DNA of 9,133 nucleotides, taken from Ktedonobacter sp. GTDB taxonomy: Bacteria; Chloroflexota; Ktedonobacteria; Ktedonobacterales; Ktedonobacteraceae. The position numbers and the translations under genes are program-made. The first letter of the stretch is position 1; each line of letters starts with the position of its first letter. Below, piece by piece: positions 1-6,699 of this stretch. Under the pieces are notes generated by a model. The model saw nothing but the letters and a program-made list of their open reading frames with translations. It did no database searches and was not told where the DNA came from. Location: the NCBI GenBank assembly GCA_003450555.1, contig DMFQ01000446.1, positions 1-9,133 on the forward strand, given 5' to 3'.

Positions 1-7
1 TGCGCAT

Positions 8-67
8 GGGGCGAGGTTCATCCTCGCCCGCCTGGGGTATGCATGATATGCATACCCCAGAATCTTT
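8..67 (+). terminator. Tandem stem-loop terminator of an upstream gene
   Basis: Two perfect hairpins stand back to back. The first pairs GGGCGAGG (9-16) with CCTCGCCC (22-29) around a 5-base loop. The second pairs a 13-base arm (32-44) with its exact complement (48-60) around the loop GAT. A short T-rich tail, AATCTTTT (60-67 area), follows the second arm on the + strand, while no T-run follows on the - strand, so termination of a + strand gene lying before the window is favoured. The tail is weaker than a classic U-tract, so the exact stop point is uncertain. Confidence 0.7.
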
Positions 68-90
68 TAATCCCCAGCATTGTCCCCCTC

Positions 91-119
91 TGTCCCAACA
101 CCCTATAGTGTGCTATAAT
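91..119 (+). promoter_or_regulatory. Extended -10 promoter for der
   Basis: TATAAT at 114-119 is preceded by TG one base upstream (TGCTATAAT, 111-119), a perfect extended -10 element. The -35 position is poor (TGTCCC at 91-96 with 17-base spacing), which extended -10 promoters tolerate. Transcription would begin near 126, giving a leader of roughly 80 bases before the der start codon. The site lies just after the upstream terminator, as expected for a new transcription unit. Confidence 0.6.
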
Positions 120-148
120 AACCCACAATAAGAAACGGATTGAACACA

Positions 149-175
149 GGGGCACCCGTAATAAATGGGTGCCCC
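149..175 (+). promoter_or_regulatory. Stem-loop in the der leader
   Basis: GGGGCACCC (149-157) pairs perfectly with GGGTGCCCC (167-175) around a 9-base AT-rich loop. It is followed by GTTTATGATAAA, a weak T-run. It sits between the inferred transcription start and the Shine-Dalgarno sequence at 192-198. It may act as a weak attenuator or as a 5' stabilising structure; the sequence does not distinguish these. Confidence 0.5.
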
Positions 176-204
176 GTTTATGATAAAGGGTGGGGAGGTA
201 CAGT

Positions 205-1620
205 ATGAAGCCACTTGTTGCCATTGTAGGCCGACCGAATGTCGGCAAATCCACATTTTTTAATCGTATGATCGGCGAACGCATCGCCGTTGTTGAAGAT
301 TTGCCAGGTACGACGCGTGATCGTATCTACGGAAACACTGACTGGAATGGGCGCGAATTTACTCTGATCGATACTGGCGGGCTTGAATTTGGCTCAAATA
401 TTCCCGTTGGCCAGGTCGGTCTGACGGGTCAACCAGGCGATATTATGAAGCACGTTCAGGCACAGGCCGAACTGGCTATCGAGGAAGCCGATGTCACCGT
501 CTTCATGGTTGACGCTCGCTCAGGCATAACCGCCTCGGACGAAGAAGTGGCGGAATTATTGCGCCACTCCAAGAAACCTGTCATCCTGGCAGCCAATAAA
601 GCGGACAATACGGCACGCCGCCAGGATGCCGTCGAATTTTATAGCCTGGGTCTGGGCGAACCAATCGTCATCTCCTCCATTCAGGGCACAGGTACAGGCG
701 ATCTGCTTGACGTTATCGTGGAAGCGCTGCCCCCCGAGGACGAGGAAGCGGAGGACGAGGATAACGAGGATGTTTCGCGCATTGCCATTGTAGGACGCCC
801 GAACGTGGGTAAATCCTCCTTACTCAATGCCATCCTGGGCGTCGAACGCACGATTGTCAGCGATATCCCCGGCACGACCCGTGATGCTATCGATACCGAA
901 CTACAGTTTAAGGGCAAGAAACTTATACTGATCGACACGGCTGGTATTCGTCGAAGGGGCAAGGTCGGCCCCGGTATCGAGAAGTTCAGCGTGTTGCGCT
1001 CTACCCGCGCCATCGAGCGCTGCGATGTTGCTCTCCTACTCGTCGATGCTAGCGAAGGCCTGGCTGCGCAAGACACCCATATTGCAGGCGAAATCCTGGA
1101 GAAGGCCAAAGGGGTCGTTGTCGTCGTCAATAAATGGGACCTGGCTCAGGAACAACAACGGGCCGAACGCCGGGGTGAATATGCGCACCCGAAAGAAGAG
1201 ATTGAAAGTGCCGAAGCCTATCGCCGTATTATTGCCGAGGGTTTGAAGTTCATTCCTTTTGCCCCTATCGTGTTTACCTCGGCAAAAACAGGCTATCATG
1301 TACCATCACTGCTGGAAACGGTCCAACTCATCACTGAAATGCGCTACCTGCGTATTCCAACCGCCCGCCTTAACGAGGTTGTCCAGGACGCCGTACGTCG
1401 CCACAATCCCACCGTTGTGCGCAACAAAGTAATGAAAATTTACTATGCCACGCAGACGCAGGTCAATCCGCCGACCTTTGTGTTTTTTGTCAATGACACA
1501 CAGGCAGTCCACTTCACATATGAGCGCTACCTGGAGAATAAACTACGGGAAGCCTTTAGTTTCAAGGGAACGGCTATTCGCATGTTCTTTAAGCCGCGCT
1601 CTAAAGTTGAGCTGAAATAA
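205..1620 (+). CDS. der: Ribosome assembly GTPase Der (EngA), double GTPase domain
   Basis: Der is a cytoplasmic GTPase needed for maturation of the large ribosomal subunit. Two tandem GTPase domains and a C-terminal KH-like domain are visible in 471 residues. Domain 1 has P-loop GRPNVGKS (9-16), PGTTRD (34-39), DTGG (56-59) and NKAD (131-134). An acidic linker (about 177-189) leads to domain 2 with a second GRPNVGKS (197-204), PGTTRD (222-227), DTAG (244-247) and NKWD (309-312). Residues from about 375 to the end form the KH-like domain. The ATG at 205 is chosen because GGGGAGG (192-198) lies 6 bases before it. An in-frame GTG at 190 would put the Shine-Dalgarno sequence inside the gene. Both GTPase domains are somewhat longer than in E. 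coli: after DTGG (about 60-83) and after NKWD (about 313-340). All catalytic motifs are intact. Confidence 0.97.
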   Translation: MKPLVAIVGRPNVGKSTFFNRMIGERIAVVEDLPGTTRDRIYGNTDWNGREFTLIDTGGLEFGSNIPVGQVGLTGQPGDIMKHVQAQAELAIEEADVTVFMVDARSGITASDEEVAELLRHSKKPVILAANKADNTARRQDAVEFYSLGLGEPIVISSIQGTGTGDLLDVIVEALPPEDEEAEDEDNEDVSRIAIVGRPNVGKSSLLNAILGVERTIVSDIPGTTRDAIDTELQFKGKKLILIDTAGIRRRGKVGPGIEKFSVLRSTRAIERCDVALLLVDASEGLAAQDTHIAGEILEKAKGVVVVVNKWDLAQEQQRAERRGEYAHPKEEIESAEAYRRIIAEGLKFIPFAPIVFTSAKTGYHVPSLLETVQLITEMRYLRIPTARLNEVVQDAVRRHNPTVVRNKVMKIYYATQTQVNPPTFVFFVNDTQAVHFTYERYLENKLREAFSFKGTAIRMFFKPRSKVELK

Positions 1621-1680
1621 CAACCTTTCCTTTCCTGGTGCGTACATTTCAATAGGTTCCATTAAACACAAGCGACAAAT

Positions 1681-1746
1681 GCAAGGCTATTATACTCTAA
1701 GAAACAGAAGAAGCCTTGTCAGCTAGCAAGAGAAGCCAGACAAGGC
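1681..1746 (+). promoter_or_regulatory. Competing stem-loops after der, possible weak terminator
   Basis: GCCTTGTC (1713-1720) pairs perfectly with GACAAGGC (1739-1746) around an 18-base loop. The same arm can instead pair with CAAGGCT (1682-1688) through AGCCTTG (1712-1718), so the two hairpins exclude each other. No strong T-run follows 1746, so intrinsic termination would be weak. In a transcript reading through from der all three segments are present. A possible TATACT (1691-1696) lacks a matching -35 and is not called as a promoter. Confidence 0.4.
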
Positions 1747-1754
1747 ACTATCAT

Positions 1755-1784
1755 TTGTCATAAATAACACAATTATGTTATATT
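1755..1784 (+). promoter_or_regulatory. Promoter of the phospho-signalling cluster
   Basis: TTGTCA (1755-1760) is followed after 18 bases by TATATT (1779-1784), which is also preceded by TG one base upstream (TGTTATATT), giving an extended -10. Transcription would start near 1791, leaving a leader of about 45 bases. This is the best promoter-like sequence between der and the first phosphatase gene, and the small downstream gaps suggest that it serves several of the following genes. Confidence 0.55.
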
Positions 1785-1822
1785 GAGTGCGCATGGAAAA
1801 CACGTAAATACTTATGTTATAT
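1773..1822 (+). repeat. 11-base direct repeat flanking the transcription start
   Basis: TTATGTTATAT occurs exactly at 1773-1783 and again at 1812-1822, with start points 39 bases apart. The first copy covers the -10 element. The second runs up to the Shine-Dalgarno sequence AGAGGA (1823-1828) of the phosphatase gene. It could be a regulator site or a duplicated -10 element; the AT-rich composition makes coincidence possible. Confidence 0.4.
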
Positions 1823-1835
1823 AGAGGAAATACCT

Positions 1836-2735
1836 ATGCATTTGAAACTTACTGCTGCTGATAAAACTGACGTCGGAAAACAACGTGAGCAAAACGAAGA
1901 CTCTGCTTATAAACGTATTGAATCGTCGGGTGAAGGTGATCGTGGTCTCTTTATTGTTGCGGATGGTATGGGGGGATACCAGGCTGGAGAGGTTGCAAGC
2001 AAACTAGCTGTTGAAACCATTAGTAGAGCTATGGATAGCTTCTTTAAACCCCTGCCAGACCAGCCTACCATCAAGCTGTCACTCTCTTCTACCGAGAGGG
2101 CGGACCCCGATGCGACTATTACCTTACCAAAGGGAGCACCAGGGGAACAGGAAGCCAAAGCAAATAGGACCGTTAAATTGCCTGAGACCCCGATAGCGAA
2201 ATCAATAGAGGATCAGTTTACTGCCGCCATTCAGCAGGCCAATAAAGCCATCCTACGCTACGGTGAACAAAAATCTTCTGCCCGCGGGCTGGGTTGTACC
2301 GTTACTGCTGCACTCATCCAGAATGACCAGGCATATATCGCCAATGTTGGCGACAGCCGCACCTACCTGTTGCGCGATGGGCAACTCAACCCCGTTACCA
2401 AAGATCACTCTCTGGTAGCAAGGTTGGTGGAGGCGAAGCAGATTGCGCCGGATGAGGTCTACTCACATCCACAGCGCAATTTGATCTATCGTTCTCTTGG
2501 AGCTGGTCATAAGACAATCGAGGTGGATGTCTTCCATCAGACCTTACTACCCAATGATACACTCCTCCTTTGCTCTGATGGCCTCTGGGAGATGGTGCGG
2601 CACGAAGATTTACTCAAAGAACTTAGCGAGAAAACCAGTCCTCAGAAGATGTGTGATATATTAATTGATCTCGCAAACGCCAATGGCGGTGAAGATAACA
2701 TAACTGCCGTGGTAGTGCATATCAGTGCTCTTTAA
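1836..2735 (+). CDS. PP2C-family Ser/Thr protein phosphatase (PrpC/PppA-like)
   Basis: A 299-residue metal-dependent phosphatase that would remove phosphate from Ser/Thr residues, probably including those on the kinase encoded next. PP2C motifs appear in order: RxxNED (17-22), ADGMGG with metal ligand D43 (42-47), GCTVTAAL (153-160), VGDSRTY (171-177), KDHSLV (189-194), SHPQRN (210-215), CSDGLWEMV with D248 (246-254) and GGEDN with D287 (284-288). There is no signal peptide or membrane segment. An insertion of about 50 residues (71-120) after the second motif is not part of the usual core and carries three similar short motifs, TIKL, TITL and TVKL. Shine-Dalgarno AGAGGA lies 7 bases before the ATG. 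The kinase gene begins 24 bases after the stop, which supports co-transcription. It is clearly paralogous to the C-terminal domain of the phosphatase at 4773-6623. Confidence 0.95.
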   Translation: MHLKLTAADKTDVGKQREQNEDSAYKRIESSGEGDRGLFIVADGMGGYQAGEVASKLAVETISRAMDSFFKPLPDQPTIKLSLSSTERADPDATITLPKGAPGEQEAKANRTVKLPETPIAKSIEDQFTAAIQQANKAILRYGEQKSSARGLGCTVTAALIQNDQAYIANVGDSRTYLLRDGQLNPVTKDHSLVARLVEAKQIAPDEVYSHPQRNLIYRSLGAGHKTIEVDVFHQTLLPNDTLLLCSDGLWEMVRHEDLLKELSEKTSPQKMCDILIDLANANGGEDNITAVVVHISAL

Positions 2736-2759
2736 AGAATTTTTGGAGAAAACTGGCGT

Positions 2760-4748
2760 ATGGCTCTCCCGATAGGCGAAATCCTCGATAGAAAATTCAA
2801 GATTGTGCAGGTGCTTGGCGAAGGTGGAATGGGCACTGTATACAAAGTGGAACTCTTAGACAGACCCGGCAATTACTGCGCGGTGAAAGAATTATTGATT
2901 AGTCCCAGCACCAGTGAAGAAGAGCGCAAATCTGCCATCGAGCGTTTTAATAAAGAGATCGATCTGCTTTTCGGTCTCAAGCATCCACGTATCCCTTCGT
3001 TTATGCTCAGCTTTCAAGAGCGTGGGAACTATTACTTCGTCATGGAGTTTGTGCCGGGACAAAGCCTGGACAGGAAGCTTGAAGAGAACAAAGGGCCGCT
3101 AAACGAAGAGGACGTGATCAAATGGATGATGCAGGTATGTGAAGCGCTATCCTATATTCATTCTCGCAACCCACCTATTATCCTGCGTGATCTCAAGCCG
3201 GGCAATATTATGCTCACCAATAGTGGTGACGTACAGTTGATCGACTTTGGTATCGCGCGTCGCTTCGATCCGAACAAACGCACCAATACCGAGAACCTTG
3301 GGACCATCTCGTATGCCTCACCAGAACATCTTGGCTCAATTACAGACCGTGGACAGCGGCGCAGTGCGCAAAACCCAGGGAAACTGGTACAGACAGATGC
3401 CCGTTCAGACATTTACTCGCTGGGGGCAACAATGTATCACCTACTCACCAATTATGAGCCTGACCCTATTCAGACGCCTGCGACAGGGAGTATTTTAGCG
3501 AAGAATCCTCGTTTACGTACAGTACGCGTAAACAATACCGTGGTCTGCCCTATAGAGCAGGTCATTATCAAAGCAATGCAGCAATCTCCGGCTCAGCGCT
3601 TCCAGAGCGCCGAGGCAATGCGTACAGCGCTGCAACACTGCTTACCCAATTATGCTCCACCTACCACTGTACAAATTCCAGCTGTGTCGTCATCAAATGC
3701 CACTATTCTCGTGCAATCCAACGGCTTAATTTGCCCCAAGTGTGGCTTTCAAAATCGACCGGGAGCGAAGTTCTGCAAGTGCGATGGACAACCTCTGCTT
3801 CAAGGAGCAACAGCTGTACCACCGCAGCCTCGTGTACCAGTTCCCGCTCGTCAGCCAATTCAATCGCGACCGATTCAGGCTCGACCGCTTCAGCCCAGGC
3901 CGGTTGTCTCACAGCCTATTCGTGCCAGGCCAGTAGCCGTAAGCGCGCCCCCTGCTGGCGATCCTGTTGCCGCCTACCGGTTGGGCCTACAGTACCTCAA
4001 TAGTAAAAACTATGCCGAATCTGTCAATCAATTCAAACTGGCGCTGGCACGTAACAAGCCATCGTATGATGTGCTCTACAATCTTGGTCGGGCGTACCGC
4101 CAGTATGGGCAAGCTTCCAGGGGAAAAGATACAAAGCTCTTTACCGATAACATGAGGCTGGCCGCTGAACAATTTGAGGAAGCTATTCGTCTCAAGTCCA
4201 ATGCGTTAGACGCCTTGTTTCAGCTCGGCATGTGCTATCGGGACATGGACTTATATTCACAGTCGATGGCAACCTTCAAGAAAGCGCAGCAGTTGGCACC
4301 AGGAGACCCTGCTATCTACTACCAATTAGGCATGGTAGCTGTCGAGCAAGGTTCCAGGAGAGAGGCGGAGAAGTACTTCCTGGATGGTCTCAAAATTACG
4401 CCTGACCACGCCCTCATTTTGACCTCGTTGGGCCATCTCTACGTTGAATTAGATCAAACCCGCTCAGCCATCGACATACTGCTCCAGGCCACTCAGCGAG
4501 AACCGAATCTTCCCGATGGTTGGTACGAGCTAGGCCGGGCATACATGAAGACGAGAGATTGGAAGTCGGCACTCAAAGCCCTGGAGAAAGCCAGGCAGCT
4601 CAACCCGGATGCATCGTCCACTTATAGCGCCATGGCAACGTGTTATCAAAAAATAAACAAAAGAAATGAGGCGAAGCAGAAGACAAAAGAAGCGCTTCTG
4701 CTCGACCCAAACAATTCAGAAGCCATTCGGCTGCAAAGGCAATTATAG
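2760..4748 (+). CDS. Ser/Thr protein kinase with zinc ribbon and TPR repeats
   Basis: A 662-residue Hanks-type kinase, apparently cytoplasmic because no membrane segment is visible. The kinase domain (about 11-295) has the glycine loop GEGGMG (20-25), catalytic K43 in CAVKE, αC glutamate about E66, catalytic loop LRDLKPGN (142-149; Leu for the usual His, D144 kept), DFG (162-164), SPE (187-189) and SDIYSLG (216-222). Candidate activation-loop threonines are T175, T177 and T182. About 18 extra basic residues (around 193-211) lie between SPE and SDIYSLG. Then come a linker with T303 and T315, a degenerate zinc ribbon (C325, C328, C339, C341), a Pro/Arg/Gln-rich linker (about 352-393) with repeated RPIQ-type units, and about seven TPRs (402-651), the second enlarged by about 12 residues. 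TPRs probably bind partner proteins. GGAGAA lies 9 bases before the ATG. Confidence 0.95.
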   Translation: MALPIGEILDRKFKIVQVLGEGGMGTVYKVELLDRPGNYCAVKELLISPSTSEEERKSAIERFNKEIDLLFGLKHPRIPSFMLSFQERGNYYFVMEFVPGQSLDRKLEENKGPLNEEDVIKWMMQVCEALSYIHSRNPPIILRDLKPGNIMLTNSGDVQLIDFGIARRFDPNKRTNTENLGTISYASPEHLGSITDRGQRRSAQNPGKLVQTDARSDIYSLGATMYHLLTNYEPDPIQTPATGSILAKNPRLRTVRVNNTVVCPIEQVIIKAMQQSPAQRFQSAEAMRTALQHCLPNYAPPTTVQIPAVSSSNATILVQSNGLICPKCGFQNRPGAKFCKCDGQPLLQGATAVPPQPRVPVPARQPIQSRPIQARPLQPRPVVSQPIRARPVAVSAPPAGDPVAAYRLGLQYLNSKNYAESVNQFKLALARNKPSYDVLYNLGRAYRQYGQASRGKDTKLFTDNMRLAAEQFEEAIRLKSNALDALFQLGMCYRDMDLYSQSMATFKKAQQLAPGDPAIYYQLGMVAVEQGSRREAEKYFLDGLKITPDHALILTSLGHLYVELDQTRSAIDILLQATQREPNLPDGWYELGRAYMKTRDWKSALKALEKARQLNPDASSTYSAMATCYQKINKRNEAKQKTKEALLLDPNNSEAIRLQRQL

Positions 4749-4772
4749 TAGTAATTATAAAGGAGGGGCAGT

Positions 4773-6623
4773 ATGCTCTGTCCGTCATGTAACGCACCAA
4801 ATCGCGATGATGCCAAATTTTGTAAAAAGTGTGGCCAATCTTTTCGCGTAGAAGCAACGAAAGTACCCGAAGCGGCGGTGGTCAGTCAGGTACCAGTGTC
4901 CACTCAGGAGCACGTTGATACTGTAGATCCAGATGTTGCGCCAACGCAGATCATTTCCCCACAACAGATGGTAGAATACCATAATCGCCGCTGGCAGCAA
5001 GAGTTAGAACGCGAACAAGCCAACTCACAACCGACAACGGAACAGAATCAGGATCAAGCGGCAAGCAATCAGGCAGACCGGCAGACGTTACCGTATCCCC
5101 CTGCACCATCAACCGGGTCACCTGAGAATGAACCGGCACAAGACATCGCGGACATGCCAACTATACTCATTGATCCATACACCAACCCTGGACCTGTTCC
5201 TATTCCACCACCGCCACCTTCTGTTTCAACTGAAGAAGCCGCGGCGGCTGCACAATCTACAGCATCGGCTGAAGAGTCAGCGCCTATTCCGCTGGTGCCA
5301 CCTGCGCCAGAAGCGGCAGAGACAACAGCAGCAACTAACGGGCATACGGTACCAGCTTCGGCAGGGGAAGCTTCTCCGGAGCATGCTGCTACTACTAACG
5401 CAGAAAAGGAAGATGACGGAGTGACACAAACACCATCCGATGAATTAGACGAGACCAGGGCCACACCACCTGCTGATTTTCCAGTTCTGGCGGTTGGCAC
5501 AACCCTGCATGAGCGCTATGAGATCGCGCAGATCATAAGCGAAAGCGCGGAAGAACACGTCTATGGCGTGATCGATCATCAGGGTTACCAGCACTGCTGG
5601 AACTGTAGCTCCGAGCAAAATAGTGAGGGCGATGAGTTCTGTATCGAGTGTGGCGCCGAACTGCTGAATGCCGCTTATACTATGCACGAATATCCGGCCA
5701 CGAAGAGTAGTGATGCCGACGTCAATACGTTCCAAGGGACTATCGTCAACACCTTTGTTGAGCAGGGACGTACCTATGCTATTGAGCAGTTCCAGGCAAT
5801 CGCGAATGCCTTTCCTACCGGTGTCCACTTGCTAGCAGCATGTGATTCAGATGCCGGTGATGTGCGGCGCAGTGAGCCAAACGAAGATAGCACACTGGTC
5901 TTGATGATGCAGCGCGTCCACGAATCTCAGGCAGTTCCGCTAGGAGTCTTTATCGTCGCTGATGGCCTTGGGGGCCACGACAACGGGCAGGAAGCCAGCC
6001 GTCTGGCCATCAATACCATCGCTGAACGTATGGTACGCGAGTTGCTGGCAGCACCGCTCACCTCCGAGAAGGCTGGGGACGCGGTAGAGAAGCCCGATGA
6101 AGATAGCCTGGTCTCGCTCTTGCAGAGCACCATTGAGGATGCCAACGCGGCCATCTGCCAGGTAAACCAGCGTGATAAGACCGATATGGGCTCAACAATT
6201 ACTGGTTTTATGGTGGTTGGGGACTATGCCTATATCCTTAATGTAGGGGATAGCCGCACCTATATGCTGCGTGGCGGGCAAATCTATCAGCTTACCACCG
6301 ATCATTCACTCGTGGGCCAACTTGTCGCAGGAGGTCTTATTCAGCCAGATGATGTCTATACCCATCCTCAACGCAGCCAGATCTTCCGTAGCCTCGGCGA
6401 TAAGCTGAATGTACAGATCGATATCTTCAAGCAGCAACTGCACCCTGGAGATATGCTCCTCAGTTGTTCGGATGGTCTCTGGGAGATGGTGCGCAACCCA
6501 CAGATTGAAAGCATCATAAATAACGCTCCCGATCCGCAGACCGCATGTACACAGCTACTCGAAGCGGCCAATGCGAATGGTGGAGAGGATAATGTCAGTG
6601 CAGTCGCGGTTTTTGTGCACTGA
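4773..6623 (+). CDS. Zinc-ribbon PP2C phosphatase with degenerate kinase-like module
   Basis: A 616-residue multi-domain phosphatase. Residues 3-20 form a zinc ribbon (C3, C6, C17, C20). Residues 21-240 are a low-complexity Ala/Pro/Gln/Glu-rich linker with a polyproline run (145-149), a short charged helix-like stretch (64-84), and the motifs TQII (58-61) and TILI (130-133). Residues 240-345 resemble a kinase N-lobe without catalytic residues, interrupted by a second zinc ribbon (C275, C278, C290, C293). The PP2C domain (about 350-616) has RRSEPNED (365-372), ADGLGGH (396-402, D397), VGDSRTY (491-497), TDHSLV (509-514), THPQRS (530-535), CSDGLWEMV (565-573, D567) and GGEDN (603-607, D606), so the catalytic ligands are intact. 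No membrane segment is visible. AGGAGG lies 6 bases before the ATG, in a 24-base gap after the kinase, so co-expression is likely. Its substrate is unknown; the neighbouring kinase or its targets are the natural guess. Confidence 0.92.
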   Translation: MLCPSCNAPNRDDAKFCKKCGQSFRVEATKVPEAAVVSQVPVSTQEHVDTVDPDVAPTQIISPQQMVEYHNRRWQQELEREQANSQPTTEQNQDQAASNQADRQTLPYPPAPSTGSPENEPAQDIADMPTILIDPYTNPGPVPIPPPPPSVSTEEAAAAAQSTASAEESAPIPLVPPAPEAAETTAATNGHTVPASAGEASPEHAATTNAEKEDDGVTQTPSDELDETRATPPADFPVLAVGTTLHERYEIAQIISESAEEHVYGVIDHQGYQHCWNCSSEQNSEGDEFCIECGAELLNAAYTMHEYPATKSSDADVNTFQGTIVNTFVEQGRTYAIEQFQAIANAFPTGVHLLAACDSDAGDVRRSEPNEDSTLVLMMQRVHESQAVPLGVFIVADGLGGHDNGQEASRLAINTIAERMVRELLAAPLTSEKAGDAVEKPDEDSLVSLLQSTIEDANAAICQVNQRDKTDMGSTITGFMVVGDYAYILNVGDSRTYMLRGGQIYQLTTDHSLVGQLVAGGLIQPDDVYTHPQRSQIFRSLGDKLNVQIDIFKQQLHPGDMLLSCSDGLWEMVRNPQIESIINNAPDPQTACTQLLEAANANGGEDNVSAVAVFVH

Positions 6624-6645
6624 GACGCAAGGAAGGAACATGAAT

Positions 6646-6699
6646 ATGATATACTACATCCAGCCTAGCATGAAAGGAGCTACATATTATGCCCGGTGA
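6646..6699 (+). CDS. Possible 17-codon leader ORF overlapping the vWA gene start
   Basis: An ATG at 6646 opens 17 codons ending in TGA at 6697-6699, overlapping the first 11 bases of the vWA gene in another frame. GGAAGGA (6631-6637) lies 8 bases before it. A second in-frame ATG at 6640 would be too close to that site. The peptide (MIYYIQPSMKGATYYAR) resembles nothing I recognise. It may be a chance ORF or a translational coupling device. It can be translated only if transcription comes from upstream, not from the -10 at 6647-6655. Confidence 0.2.
   Translation: MIYYIQPSMKGATYYAR
6647..6655 (+). promoter_or_regulatory. Possible internal extended -10 element before the vWA gene
   Basis: TGATATACT (6647-6655) matches an extended -10 (TG, one base, TATACT). 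No recognisable -35 lies 16-18 bases upstream. Transcription would start near 6662, inside the 65-base gap between the large phosphatase and the vWA gene. If active it would let the vWA and FHA genes be expressed apart from the kinase and phosphatases. Confidence 0.3.

Noticed and set aside
190..204. GTG at 190 as the der start
   Set aside because: The Shine-Dalgarno sequence GGGGAGG (192-198) would lie inside the coding region; the ATG at 205 is correctly spaced and gives the normal Der N-terminus.
681..1130. A 149-codon open frame on the - strand inside der
   Set aside because: It is antisense to the acidic linker and second GTPase domain of an intact essential gene, with no family resemblance.
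3834..3935. The repetitive Pro/Arg/Gln stretch in the kinase gene as a mobile or CRISPR-like repeat
   Set aside because: The repeats are short, imperfect and in frame, encoding a flexible linker; there are no spacers or terminal inverted repeats.
5069..5500. A 143-codon open frame on the - strand
   Set aside because: It is the antisense of the Ala/Pro/Glu-rich linker of the large phosphatase and is itself only Ser/Ala/Gly low complexity.
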